NCBI GenBank assembly: GCA_937942115.1
Contig: CALDFY010000169.1
Span: forward strand, 1 to 10,628
Direction: 5' to 3'
Length of the DNA stretch: 10,628 nt
From: an uncultured Anaerolineae bacterium
GTDB lineage: Bacteria; Chloroflexota; Anaerolineae; B4-G1; DUEL01
Below are positions 1 to 6,188 of this stretch, piece after piece (positions within the stretch are counted from its first letter, which is position 1; each line of letters begins with the position of its first letter). A model generated the notes under the pieces. The model ran no database searches, was not told where the DNA came from, and saw only the letters and a list, made by a program, of their open reading frames with translations. A program made the position numbers and the translations under genes.

Positions 1-4
1 ACAC

Positions 5-64
5 GGGCAGGGGCAAGCCCTGCCCCTACAACGGACAATGGAGGGGCAACCTTCGCGGTTGCCC
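5..64. repeat. Pair of GC-rich hairpin repeats downstream of the last gene
   Basis: Two perfect inverted repeats lie next to each other. The first has arms GGGCAGGG (5-12) and CCCTGCCC (18-25) with a 5-nt loop. The second has arms GGGCAACC (44-51) and GGTTGCCC (57-64) with a 5-nt loop. The second begins 7 nt after the stop codon of the gene ending at 72. Neither is followed on the minus strand by a T-run, so they are not classical intrinsic terminators. They look like a dispersed intergenic repeat family of the kind common in GC-rich environmental bacteria, which may also help end or stabilise the transcript. The family assignment is from general impression; the arms are read directly. Confidence 0.65.
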
Positions 65-71
65 AATTCGG

Positions 72-338
72 TCATTCACCTGGGGCCGCCAGCGCCCTCA
101 GCGTCCCCACGGCCTGCACATCCACCGGAACCCCGTCTATTTCCTCTGGGACGACGTCCCACGGGTCCAGTTCATCCAGGGGCACCTTGTGGGTCACCGA
201 GACAATGAGGGCCAGTTCGCCGGTATATTGTCCATCCCGCTGGCGGAGGCCGATGCCGACCCCGACGACGTTCGCTTTCCGCATCAACTCCGCCTCATGC
301 GCCAACTTGACCGCCCGGATGCGAGCCACTTCGTCCAT
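72..338 (-). CDS. Small conserved protein resembling the N-terminal segment of Nal1/trypsin-like proteins
   Basis: This encodes an 88-residue protein of unknown function. The start is the ATG at 338, because AGGAGGGG lies a few bases upstream; a longer open frame to 497 only translates the hairpin repeats. Residues about 22-75 contain VVGVGIGLRQRDGQYTGE, then an ALIVSV strand, a HKVPLDEL segment and IDGVPVDVQAVG. As I recall it, this pattern (conserved glycine-rich start, strand ending in Val, then D-G-V-P-x-D-V) opens Nal1-like or trypsin-like serine protease proteins in many bacteria. In those, a protease-like domain follows. Here the frame stops at the point where that domain would begin, and only repeats follow. 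No catalytic His, Asp and Ser set can be assigned. It could be a genuine one-domain family member or a remnant cut off by repeat insertion. No signal peptide or membrane segment is visible. Confidence 0.72.
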   Translation of the reverse strand: MDEVARIRAVKLAHEAELMRKANVVGVGIGLRQRDGQYTGELALIVSVTHKVPLDELDPWDVVPEEIDGVPVDVQAVGTLRALAAPGE

Positions 339-378
339 ATCCCCTCCTGCCCCGCATGAGGCTTCGCTTTTCTGTAGC

Positions 379-490
379 GCAGGCTGTTCGCCTGCATCTG
401 CAAGCCTGGCGGCTTGCGCCGGAGCGTGCCAGGCACTTCCGAAAGTGCCTGGCACGCTCAAAATGCGTATTTGCAGGCCGGGCGGCCTGC
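379..490. repeat. Array of four hairpins in the spacer between two genes
   Basis: The 211-nt spacer 339-549 has no convincing gene and holds four inverted repeats in a row. They are GCAGGC/GCCTGC (379-395), GCAAGCC/GGCTTGC (400-417), a perfect 17-bp stem with a 4-nt CCGA loop (422-459), and GCAGGCC/GGCCTGC (473-490). Within the 17-bp stem each arm holds its own small palindrome, GTGCCAGGCAC and GTGCCTGGCAC. The second and fourth hairpins share the form GCARGCCNGGCGGCYTGC, and where one has an A-T pair the other has G-C, so pairing is kept. None is followed by a T-run on the minus strand. They resemble dispersed palindromic repeats. They may separate expression of the hydrolase gene upstream from the small gene downstream. 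Confidence 0.8.
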
Positions 491-549
491 GCCACATCTC
501 TCAAAGTTAGTACCATTGGGCCGGGAACCCGCGTCCCTCGCCTACCCTG

Positions 550-1395
550 CTACCCCCCACCGGCTATTTCCTCCAGCCAGTGCTCCAATCCGGCCCGAAT
601 CTGAGGCAACAACCGCTCCTTTTCCCCCTCCGAGGGTGGATATAGATGCAACAGTTCCTCCGCCATTGCCGTCAGGTCAGGGGACTTCCCCCTGGATAGG
701 GCGGCCTGCAGTCGCTGATAGGCATGCCGGAGGTAACTTGCCAGCGGACCGACCACTTCGGGCCCGCCCACCGGCCCCCGGCCCGGCACCACAACCCGGG
801 CCGGCGGGGTTCCCTCCTCCAGGCGGGTCAATACCTCCAGCCACCGGGTTGGGGAAGGGGATTCGGAAAGGGACGGGTGGCCGTGAAGAGCACCGTCTCC
901 GGTAAAGACCACGGCCCGCTGGGGAATCCAGACCCACAGACTGCCCGCCGACGGGCCGGGAACCGACTCCACACTGACCGATACCTCATCCTCCAGCGTC
1001 ATCCGACCATCCACGACCAGTTCCGGGAGCGGCACGCGTTCTGAGTCCGGAAAGGGGATGGGCTTCCCCTGGAGAGTATGGCGGCGGTTCCACTCTTCCA
1101 CCAGCGCCGGGAGTAAAAGTTCTCCCCGCTCCCGGATTTTCTGCCAGGTCCCGCGCCCGGCAATGATGGGCAATCCGACCCAGAGCGCCCCCAGGAGCCG
1201 GTCCGGATGGTCGTCGGTCAGGATGAGGTAGCGGATGGGGCGTCCAATGGCGCGCGCCGCTTTCCGCCAGGCCTGATGGTCGGAAGGGAACGGCGGTGCA
1301 TCCACCGCAATCACCCACCGTCCGGTCACCACCAGGCCCACATTGATGCCCGGATAGACAGAAGAGACGTAGACGCCAGGAGCAATTTCGTCCAT
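550..1395 (-). CDS. Metallo-beta-lactamase-fold protein with degenerate metal-binding site
   Basis: This encodes a 281-residue soluble protein with metallo-beta-lactamase-fold organisation. It opens with IAPGVYVSS, then a VIAVDAP strand, and has the family landmarks in order: LILTDDHPDRLLG (58-69), VPGPSAGSLWVW (145-156), VVFTGDG (162-168) and VVVPGRGPVGG (201-211). In active members the first motif is HxHxDH; here it reads DxHxDR (D61, H63, D65, R66). The PGH of the second motif is PGP (P148) and the GHG of the fourth is GRG (R206). H63, D65 and D167 remain. A normal dinuclear zinc or iron site therefore looks lost. It may be a pseudoenzyme, a one-metal enzyme or a divergent hydrolase with unknown substrate. 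The start is the ATG at 1395; a TTG just upstream is less likely. AGGAG lies 10 nt before the ATG, at the end of the toxin remnant. Confidence 0.85.
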   Translation of the reverse strand: MDEIAPGVYVSSVYPGINVGLVVTGRWVIAVDAPPFPSDHQAWRKAARAIGRPIRYLILTDDHPDRLLGALWVGLPIIAGRGTWQKIRERGELLLPALVEEWNRRHTLQGKPIPFPDSERVPLPELVVDGRMTLEDEVSVSVESVPGPSAGSLWVWIPQRAVVFTGDGALHGHPSLSESPSPTRWLEVLTRLEEGTPPARVVVPGRGPVGGPEVVGPLASYLRHAYQRLQAALSRGKSPDLTAMAEELLHLYPPSEGEKERLLPQIRAGLEHWLEEIAGGG

Positions 1396-1416
1396 CAACC
1401 TGAGACTCCTGTTCCT

Positions 1417-1470
1417 TCACATACGATACACATCCCGCCTGTGACCAATGGGGAGCACTGTCACGGTAGC
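1417..1470 (-). pseudogene. C-terminal remnant of a RelE/ParE-type toxin
   Basis: Directly after the TAG stop of the antitoxin-like gene, the same frame continues for 17 codons to a TGA at 1417-1419. The peptide ends VTVLPIGHRRDVYRM. The HRRDVYR tail preceded by a hydrophobic strand is characteristic of the last beta-strand of RelE-family ribosome-dependent mRNA interferases, where the His/Arg/Tyr residues serve catalysis. About 70-75 residues of a normal toxin are missing, and there is no start codon with a ribosome binding site. The simplest reading is an internal deletion that joined the antitoxin gene to the last codons of its toxin. It is too short to be active. I judged the family from this motif and the neighbouring antitoxin. 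Confidence 0.72.
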
Positions 1471-1659
1471 CTACTCAACAAAAGGAATGACCTCATCCCG
1501 CGATGCTTTGGCCCGGTCGTAGGCACGAATGGCCTCTAATTCCTCCAGCGCCTCCAGCAACCGTTCATCATCTGCAATATCCAGAAGCACCCCGATACGA
1601 ACCCCCGTTTCATCCGTCACGTATCGCACGCCGGAATGCTCCCGAATGACCGTCGTCAT
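1471..1659 (-). CDS. Orphan antitoxin-like protein (Phd/YefM or RelB type)
   Basis: This 62-residue protein has YVTDETGVRIGVLLDI (13-28), then ERLLEALEELEAIRAYDRAK (33-52), then a short acidic tail ending IPFVE. This order (beta strand with DETG, a VLLD strand, a Leu/Glu-rich helix, and an IRAYD-AK segment) is typical of small antitoxins encoded just before RelE-family toxins. In such proteins the C-terminal tail wraps the toxin. The tail here stops a few residues early, and only the last codons of a toxin follow, so it is probably an antitoxin left without its partner. It could still bind DNA or another toxin. ATG 1659 is preceded by GGAGGGGG, and its ATGA overlaps the stop of the AlaX gene, implying translational coupling. 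Confidence 0.78.
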   Translation of the reverse strand: MTTVIREHSGVRYVTDETGVRIGVLLDIADDERLLEALEELEAIRAYDRAKASRDEVIPFVE

Positions 1660-2885
1660 TGTACCCCCTCCGTCAGTCGCCGAACCTCTTCTTCCAGCGC
1701 CTCTTCCACCCGCTGGCGCGGGGCGGCGGGGGCGCTCCCCTGGGCGAAACGGGCCTGTCCGCCCCCTTTGCCCCCCAACCGCTCCGCGACGGCCCGCAGG
1801 AGGGCCGTTGCGTCGGCGGGGACCCCCTCGGCACAGGCCACGCAGAGATGCACCCGCTCTTCGCCGATAGAGGCCACCAGCGCAATGGTGCCCGGATGGG
1901 ATGCGACGTTCTGGGCCAGCGCCCGCAGGTCGGCGGGGTCCCAGTTCTCCTCCACGGCCCGGGCCACCTGCAGCGGGCCGACGGCGACGGCGGTCCCGAC
2001 CAGCCGTGCCGCCTCCGCTTCCACCAGTCGCTCCCGGAGGGAGCGCGCCTCTCTCCGGACCCCCTTCACTTCATCCTGCAGACGGCCCACCGCCTCCGGC
2101 AACTCCCAGTACCCCACCGTCAGCAGCGCGGCCAGATTCTGCAGCACGTCGTTCTTCCGCCGGTAATCCCGCAGCGCGCGCCCGCCGCAGACAAACTCCA
2201 CGCGCGTCTCCTGACCCCGATAATCCAGGCGGAGCACCTTCAGCAGGCCGATTTCGCCGGTCCGGGCGACATGCGTCCCGCCGCACGGGTTCAGGTCAAA
2301 GGGACGGCTACCCTCATCCCCCGCCACCTCCACCAGGCGGATGGGTCCCTCCACCGGCGGGGGGCGGCGCAGCGGGAGGGCCGCCACCTCCTCCGGGCGC
2401 ACAAAATAAGCCCGCACGGGCCGGTCCTCCCAGATCACCTGGTTGACCCGCTCCTCCACCTCCTCCAGCGCCTCGCGCGCCAGGCGCGGGACGTTCAGGT
2501 CTATGGTGCTGACCTCTGCCCCCAGGTGGAAGGAGACGGTCTCGGCATCCAGCAACTGTTCGCAGGCAGCGGAGAGCAGATGCTGGCCGGTGTGTTGCTG
2601 CATATGATCAAAGCGGCGGGGCCAGTCTATTTCGCCGGTCACCTCGTCGCCGGGAAGGTCTGCCTCCAGGATATGCACGATGGCCCCGTCCGGCTCCCGT
2701 ATCTCCGCCCCAATGACGGGGGTCCCGCCAAGCCAGCCCCGATCGGAGGGCTGGCCGCCGGAGGTGGGATAGAAGGCCGTCCGGTCCAGAATCACCGCCG
2801 GATGGCCGTTCCAGGTCAACCGCTCCAGTACGCGGGCGGTGAAACGGGTGAGATAGGAGTCCGTGGAATAGATACGGTCGGTCAT
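1656..2885 (-). CDS. alaX: AlaX-type alanyl-tRNA editing hydrolase with DHHA1 domain
   Basis: This cytosolic trans-editing enzyme hydrolyses Ser (or Gly) mischarged onto tRNA-Ala, backing up the editing domain of AlaRS. It is 409 residues from the ATG at 2885; a GTG one codon upstream is an equal alternative. Landmarks are TAFYPTSGGQPSDRG (36-50), the zinc and substrate motif HTGQH (H98, H102) and CGGTH (C201, H205), which together make the four-ligand zinc site of the AlaRS/ThrRS second additional domain. A Glu/Arg-rich helical stretch follows (about 263-293). The C-terminal DHHA1 domain ends with GGKGGG (371-376) and AQGS, the tRNA-elbow and oligomerisation module. The long form with DHHA1 matches AlaX-L. 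All key residues are present, so it should be active. It begins 34 nt after the histidine kinase gene and its stop overlaps the antitoxin-like gene start. Confidence 0.93.
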   Translation of the reverse strand: MTDRIYSTDSYLTRFTARVLERLTWNGHPAVILDRTAFYPTSGGQPSDRGWLGGTPVIGAEIREPDGAIVHILEADLPGDEVTGEIDWPRRFDHMQQHTGQHLLSAACEQLLDAETVSFHLGAEVSTIDLNVPRLAREALEEVEERVNQVIWEDRPVRAYFVRPEEVAALPLRRPPPVEGPIRLVEVAGDEGSRPFDLNPCGGTHVARTGEIGLLKVLRLDYRGQETRVEFVCGGRALRDYRRKNDVLQNLAALLTVGYWELPEAVGRLQDEVKGVRREARSLRERLVEAEAARLVGTAVAVGPLQVARAVEENWDPADLRALAQNVASHPGTIALVASIGEERVHLCVACAEGVPADATALLRAVAERLGGKGGGQARFAQGSAPAAPRQRVEEALEEEVRRLTEGVQ

Positions 2886-2919
2886 CACAGATGCTGTTCC
2901 CTGGCAATTTCCGCCGAAT

Positions 2920-5496
2920 TCAGCGGGGTGGGTGCAACGGGATGGTGAACTGAAAGGTCGCCCCCCTGCCGGGCTGGCTTTCCACCCAGATCCGGCCCCC
3001 GTGGGCCTCCACGGCCAGTTTACAGAAGGCGAGGCCGATCCCGGTGCCTTTCACTTTCTCGTTGGGAAGCCGGGCAAACCGGTCAAAAATCCGCTCCTGA
3101 TGCTCCAGCGGGATACCTGGGCCCGTATCGGAGACCGCGAACCGAAGAGTATCCGCCGAGGGACGGTCTACGGTTACCCGCACTTCTCCTTCGGGAGGGG
3201 TAAATTTCAGCGCATTATCCAGGAGATTGGTCAGGGTACGAAGAAGGAGATTCCGGTCTCCCTGGATCAACGGGAGACCCGGAGGGACGTGAAAACTCAG
3301 GCGAATCTCTCGTCCCACCACTACCGGCCTGACCTGCTCCACGGCTTCCCTGACCATATCTCCGACGTCTATCACCTGATAATTCAGTTCCGCCTTCCCT
3401 GATTCCAGCCGGGCGACGTCCAGGATAGAATCAATCAATCCGAACAGGCGTTCTCCGCTGCGCTGGGCCACGGTAAACAACTGGTCCAGAGGAATATCTA
3501 TGGTCGGGTCCTGCAGGCGGGCTCGGAGCAGTTCCAGACTGCTCATGATGGAAGAGAGCGGGTTGCGGAGGTCGTGGACAATCATGTGAGTGAGGTCTTC
3601 CCGGACCTGCTCCAGTTGGAGCCGCTCCGTGATGTCGTGAAAGACCCACTGGACGTAGGGCCTGGAGCCGTGGAAAACCTGCGTAGCCCGCACTTCAAAG
3701 GGAAGAATTCGCCCTTCGCGACCGATCAACTCCAGGTTGCCCAGGATGTCCTGCCCCTGAAGAACCTGATCCAGCCACCTCTGCAATCTCTGCGGCTGGT
3801 TTGTCAGCGTAACCGCTTCCCGCTGGAGCATCTCGGCCCGATCATATCCCAGCATCTGACAGAACCTTCGGTTGACATCTGTAATCCGGCCCTGCGCGTC
3901 GGTGATGAGAATGGGGTCGGCGCTGTTCTCAAAGAGGCTGGAGTAGCGTTCTTCGGCATCGCGAGCGCGGTTGAAATGGCGGGCGTTCTGAATTGCGCTG
4001 GCGGCCAGTGCCGCCACGTTCAATAATAGTTTCATCCCTCCTTCGTCCAGGGTCTCTTCCCTGGGATTAATCGCTTCCACCACCCCCAGGACCTCCCCGC
4101 CCAACCGAATGGGAACCGCGACGACCATCCTCGTACGGAAGCCGGTCTGTTGATCCACACCCGGATACCAGCGGGGGTCCTGGTCCACGGATGGGACCAC
4201 CAGGGGGAGGCCCGACTGGGCCACCCAGCCCGCGATGCCCTGTCCGGGTTTCAAGCGCACACCAACCACCTGATCGGATGCGGCACCGGTTGCCACCCGA
4301 AAGACCAACTCGCGAGTTTGCTCGTCCACCAGGGCCACAGAGGCCGCTTCCGTTTGGAAGTGTTCCCGCACACTATCCAGCAGCGATCGCAGGACATTCT
4401 CCATCTCCAGGGAAGCCGCCAGCGCCTGGCCGGTGCGGTGGAGAAATGCCACTTCTTCCAATTGCTGCCGGGTCTGACGGAGCAATTGAGCATTGGCGAT
4501 CGCAATGGCCGCATGGTCGGCAAAAGCGGCAACGATGCGGGCGTCCTCATCATCATATCTGTTCGGCTGCAGGCTATCCACGGTGAGCACACCGACGACT
4601 TTCCCCCGGGCCACGAGCGGGGCGCCGACCCACCCACGGATGAGGGGGGCACCGGGAATATTCTGCCATCCCTCCTCTTCCTGAACATCCGCGCAGACGA
4701 TGGGCTCCCGGCGCGCCACCACCCGGGCCATAATGTGTTTCCCCTCTACGGGGAGTGTCAAATTCCGCAGAGCCTCCGAAGACTCAAAGCCGCGCCAGGC
4801 CCGGATAACCAGATGCCGTCCTTCCAGAAGAAATATAGACGCCCCATCATGAGGGACTACCCGGCTCAGGAAATCCAGAATGAGAGAGAGCACCTCATCC
4901 AGGTCCAGCGTAGATGTCAGGGCACGGGCGATATCGCGCAAGGTATCTGCCAGATGGCGACGCTGTTCCTCGGTCGCAAACAGCCAGGCATTCTCCAGCG
5001 CGATGGTTGCCTGTTCAGCGACAAACTGGAGCGCTCCCAGGTCCGCATCATGAAAGTACCCCGGCTGGGAGTGAGTGCAGGTCAGAATCCCTATTGCCCG
5101 TCGGGGAGAAATCAGCGGCACACAGAGAACAGAGCGGGCCTGAGCGGTGATGTCAGGCTCCGCCAACGGGAGCCAGCGGGGATCTTCCTCCGCGTCGTCC
5201 AGTCGGACGGCCTGACGGTTCCGCAGGACCCAGCCGCCCAATCCCTCCGCCAGTACCTGTTGCGCCAGCGCCGTGCTCCCCCGATGGAATTGTCCATTAT
5301 GCAGCAGAAGAACCGCGAGAGGCCGCCCCTTTTCGTTCACCAGAATCAGGCTGCCCAGTTCCGCTGCTACCGTCTGAAGGCTGAGCGCCAGCGCCCGCCG
5401 CGCTACGCCGTCCAGGTCCAGCCCGCTCGCCAGTTCCCGGACAACCTCAATCGGCCAATCGTATTCTTTCACCCGACTTCGTCTACACCGCTTCAT
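2920..5496 (-). CDS. Cytosolic hybrid-sensor histidine kinase with three GAF domains and one PAS domain
   Basis: This 858-residue histidine kinase has no membrane segment or signal peptide. From the ATG at 5496 the domains are GAF (about 28-173), GAF (188-341), GAF (350-506), PAS (513-625, with ITDAQGRITDVNRRFCQMLGY and a terminal FHDITER), HisKA with MIVHDLRNPL (phospho-acceptor H641), and HATPase with DNALKF (N761), DTGPGIP (790-796) and GTGIGL (817-822). All boxes for ATP binding and autophosphorylation are intact. No receiver domain is attached and no response regulator is near. GAF domains bind small ligands such as nucleotides or sense redox; none here shows a residue that fixes the ligand. 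A GTG at 5547 would extend the protein by 17 residues, but those codons translate a hairpin repeat, so I prefer 5496. No strong ribosome binding site is visible at either start. Confidence 0.92.
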   Translation of the reverse strand: MKRCRRSRVKEYDWPIEVVRELASGLDLDGVARRALALSLQTVAAELGSLILVNEKGRPLAVLLLHNGQFHRGSTALAQQVLAEGLGGWVLRNRQAVRLDDAEEDPRWLPLAEPDITAQARSVLCVPLISPRRAIGILTCTHSQPGYFHDADLGALQFVAEQATIALENAWLFATEEQRRHLADTLRDIARALTSTLDLDEVLSLILDFLSRVVPHDGASIFLLEGRHLVIRAWRGFESSEALRNLTLPVEGKHIMARVVARREPIVCADVQEEEGWQNIPGAPLIRGWVGAPLVARGKVVGVLTVDSLQPNRYDDEDARIVAAFADHAAIAIANAQLLRQTRQQLEEVAFLHRTGQALAASLEMENVLRSLLDSVREHFQTEAASVALVDEQTRELVFRVATGAASDQVVGVRLKPGQGIAGWVAQSGLPLVVPSVDQDPRWYPGVDQQTGFRTRMVVAVPIRLGGEVLGVVEAINPREETLDEGGMKLLLNVAALAASAIQNARHFNRARDAEERYSSLFENSADPILITDAQGRITDVNRRFCQMLGYDRAEMLQREAVTLTNQPQRLQRWLDQVLQGQDILGNLELIGREGRILPFEVRATQVFHGSRPYVQWVFHDITERLQLEQVREDLTHMIVHDLRNPLSSIMSSLELLRARLQDPTIDIPLDQLFTVAQRSGERLFGLIDSILDVARLESGKAELNYQVIDVGDMVREAVEQVRPVVVGREIRLSFHVPPGLPLIQGDRNLLLRTLTNLLDNALKFTPPEGEVRVTVDRPSADTLRFAVSDTGPGIPLEHQERIFDRFARLPNEKVKGTGIGLAFCKLAVEAHGGRIWVESQPGRGATFQFTIPLHPPR

Positions 5497-5527
5497 GGGG
5501 ATACCCGCTCGGTTTTCGGCCTTCTGA

Positions 5528-5545
5528 GCAGGCCTGGCGGCCTGC
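5528..5545. repeat. Hairpin repeat between the dck-like gene and the histidine kinase
   Basis: The perfect inverted repeat GCAGGCC (5528-5534) / GGCCTGC (5539-5545) with a TGGC loop begins 1 nt after the stop codon of the upstream kinase gene. It is the same form as the hairpins at 400-417 and 473-490. On the mRNA it would fold in the 50-nt leader before the ATG at 5496, where it could damp or protect expression of the second histidine kinase relative to the kinase gene before it. Confidence 0.75.
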
Positions 5546-5546
5546 A

Positions 5547-6188
5547 CTACGGGTCAAACTCCACGACCTCCCGCCCCTGCAATTTCTCCAGCACCTTTTC
5601 CACGATCAGGTCCAGATGATGGGAATTGGTCACGAAATCCAGCCGATCGGAGGGGACGGTCAAAATCGGGCAGAGGTTGAATGTACCAATCCACTCCTCG
5701 TACAGTTCGTTCAATTGCTCCAGATACTCCGGTGTGATGCTCCGCTCAAAAGGGCGTCCTCGCTGGGCGATGCGCGCCATCAGCGTGGGCACCGAAGCGC
5801 GCAAGTAAACGACCAGGTCAGGCGGCGGTAACAGCGCGCTCAACACCTCATACAACTCCCGATAACTGCGGTAATCCCGTTCACTCATCAGCCCCTGGCG
5901 GTACAGGTTGCGGGCAAACACTTCCGCGTCCTCGTACACCGTCCGATCCTGCACCACGGAGTAGGGGCGCTGCAGCAACTGGTGATGGTGACGAAGACGC
6001 CGGGAAAGGAAAAAGACCTGAGAATGGAAACTCCAGCGGGCCATATCCTGATAGAAATCAGCCAGATACGGATTGTCGGAGACGGCCTCAAAAAACGGCT
6101 CCCAGCCCAATCGCTCCCCCAGCATTCCGGTCAGGCTGGATTTGCCGACGCCGATATTTCCGGCGATGGCGACGAACCATTTTTTCAT
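5547..6188 (-). CDS. dck: Deoxynucleoside kinase, Dck (dCK/dAK)-like
   Basis: This 213-residue kinase transfers phosphate from a nucleoside triphosphate to the 5'-OH of a deoxynucleoside, most likely deoxycytidine and deoxyadenosine, in the salvage pathway. Motifs are the P-loop GNIGVGKS (10-17), DNPYLADFYQD (38-48), WSFHSQVFFL, then QDRTVYEDAEVFARNL (the DR[ST] motif that binds substrate and catalytic residues), PPPDLVVYLRAS and the lid RGRPFERSI. The block VQDRTVYED and the EEWIGTFNLCPIL segment match my memory of B. subtilis Dck rather than Dgk, where the equivalent stretch is IADYHIYK. Length is normal for the family. ATG 6188 overlaps the stop of the upstream histidine kinase by 4 nt (ATGA). 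The substrate preference is inferred. Confidence 0.9.
   Translation of the reverse strand: MKKWFVAIAGNIGVGKSSLTGMLGERLGWEPFFEAVSDNPYLADFYQDMARWSFHSQVFFLSRRLRHHHQLLQRPYSVVQDRTVYEDAEVFARNLYRQGLMSERDYRSYRELYEVLSALLPPPDLVVYLRASVPTLMARIAQRGRPFERSITPEYLEQLNELYEEWIGTFNLCPILTVPSDRLDFVTNSHHLDLIVEKVLEKLQGREVVEFDP

Noticed and set aside
422..459. Rho-independent terminator
   Set aside because: The stem is strong, but no T-run follows on the strand being transcribed, so I list it as a repeat only.
339..497. Upstream extension of the small Nal1-like gene to 497
   Set aside because: The added codons translate the hairpin repeats, whereas the ATG at 338 has a strong AGGAGGGG site.
1417..1659. Antitoxin and toxin tail as one protein by stop-codon readthrough
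   Set aside because: They are in frame across the TAG, but the toxin part is only 17 codons; deletion explains this more simply and there is no sign of a readthrough context.
1659..2948. Long plus-strand open frame opposite the AlaX gene
   Set aside because: It is antisense to a well-supported gene, has no recognisable motif, and arises from GC-rich codon bias.
4150..5619. 489-codon plus-strand open frame opposite the second histidine kinase
   Set aside because: It mirrors the kinase gene and has low-complexity, His/Pro/Arg-rich composition with no domain.
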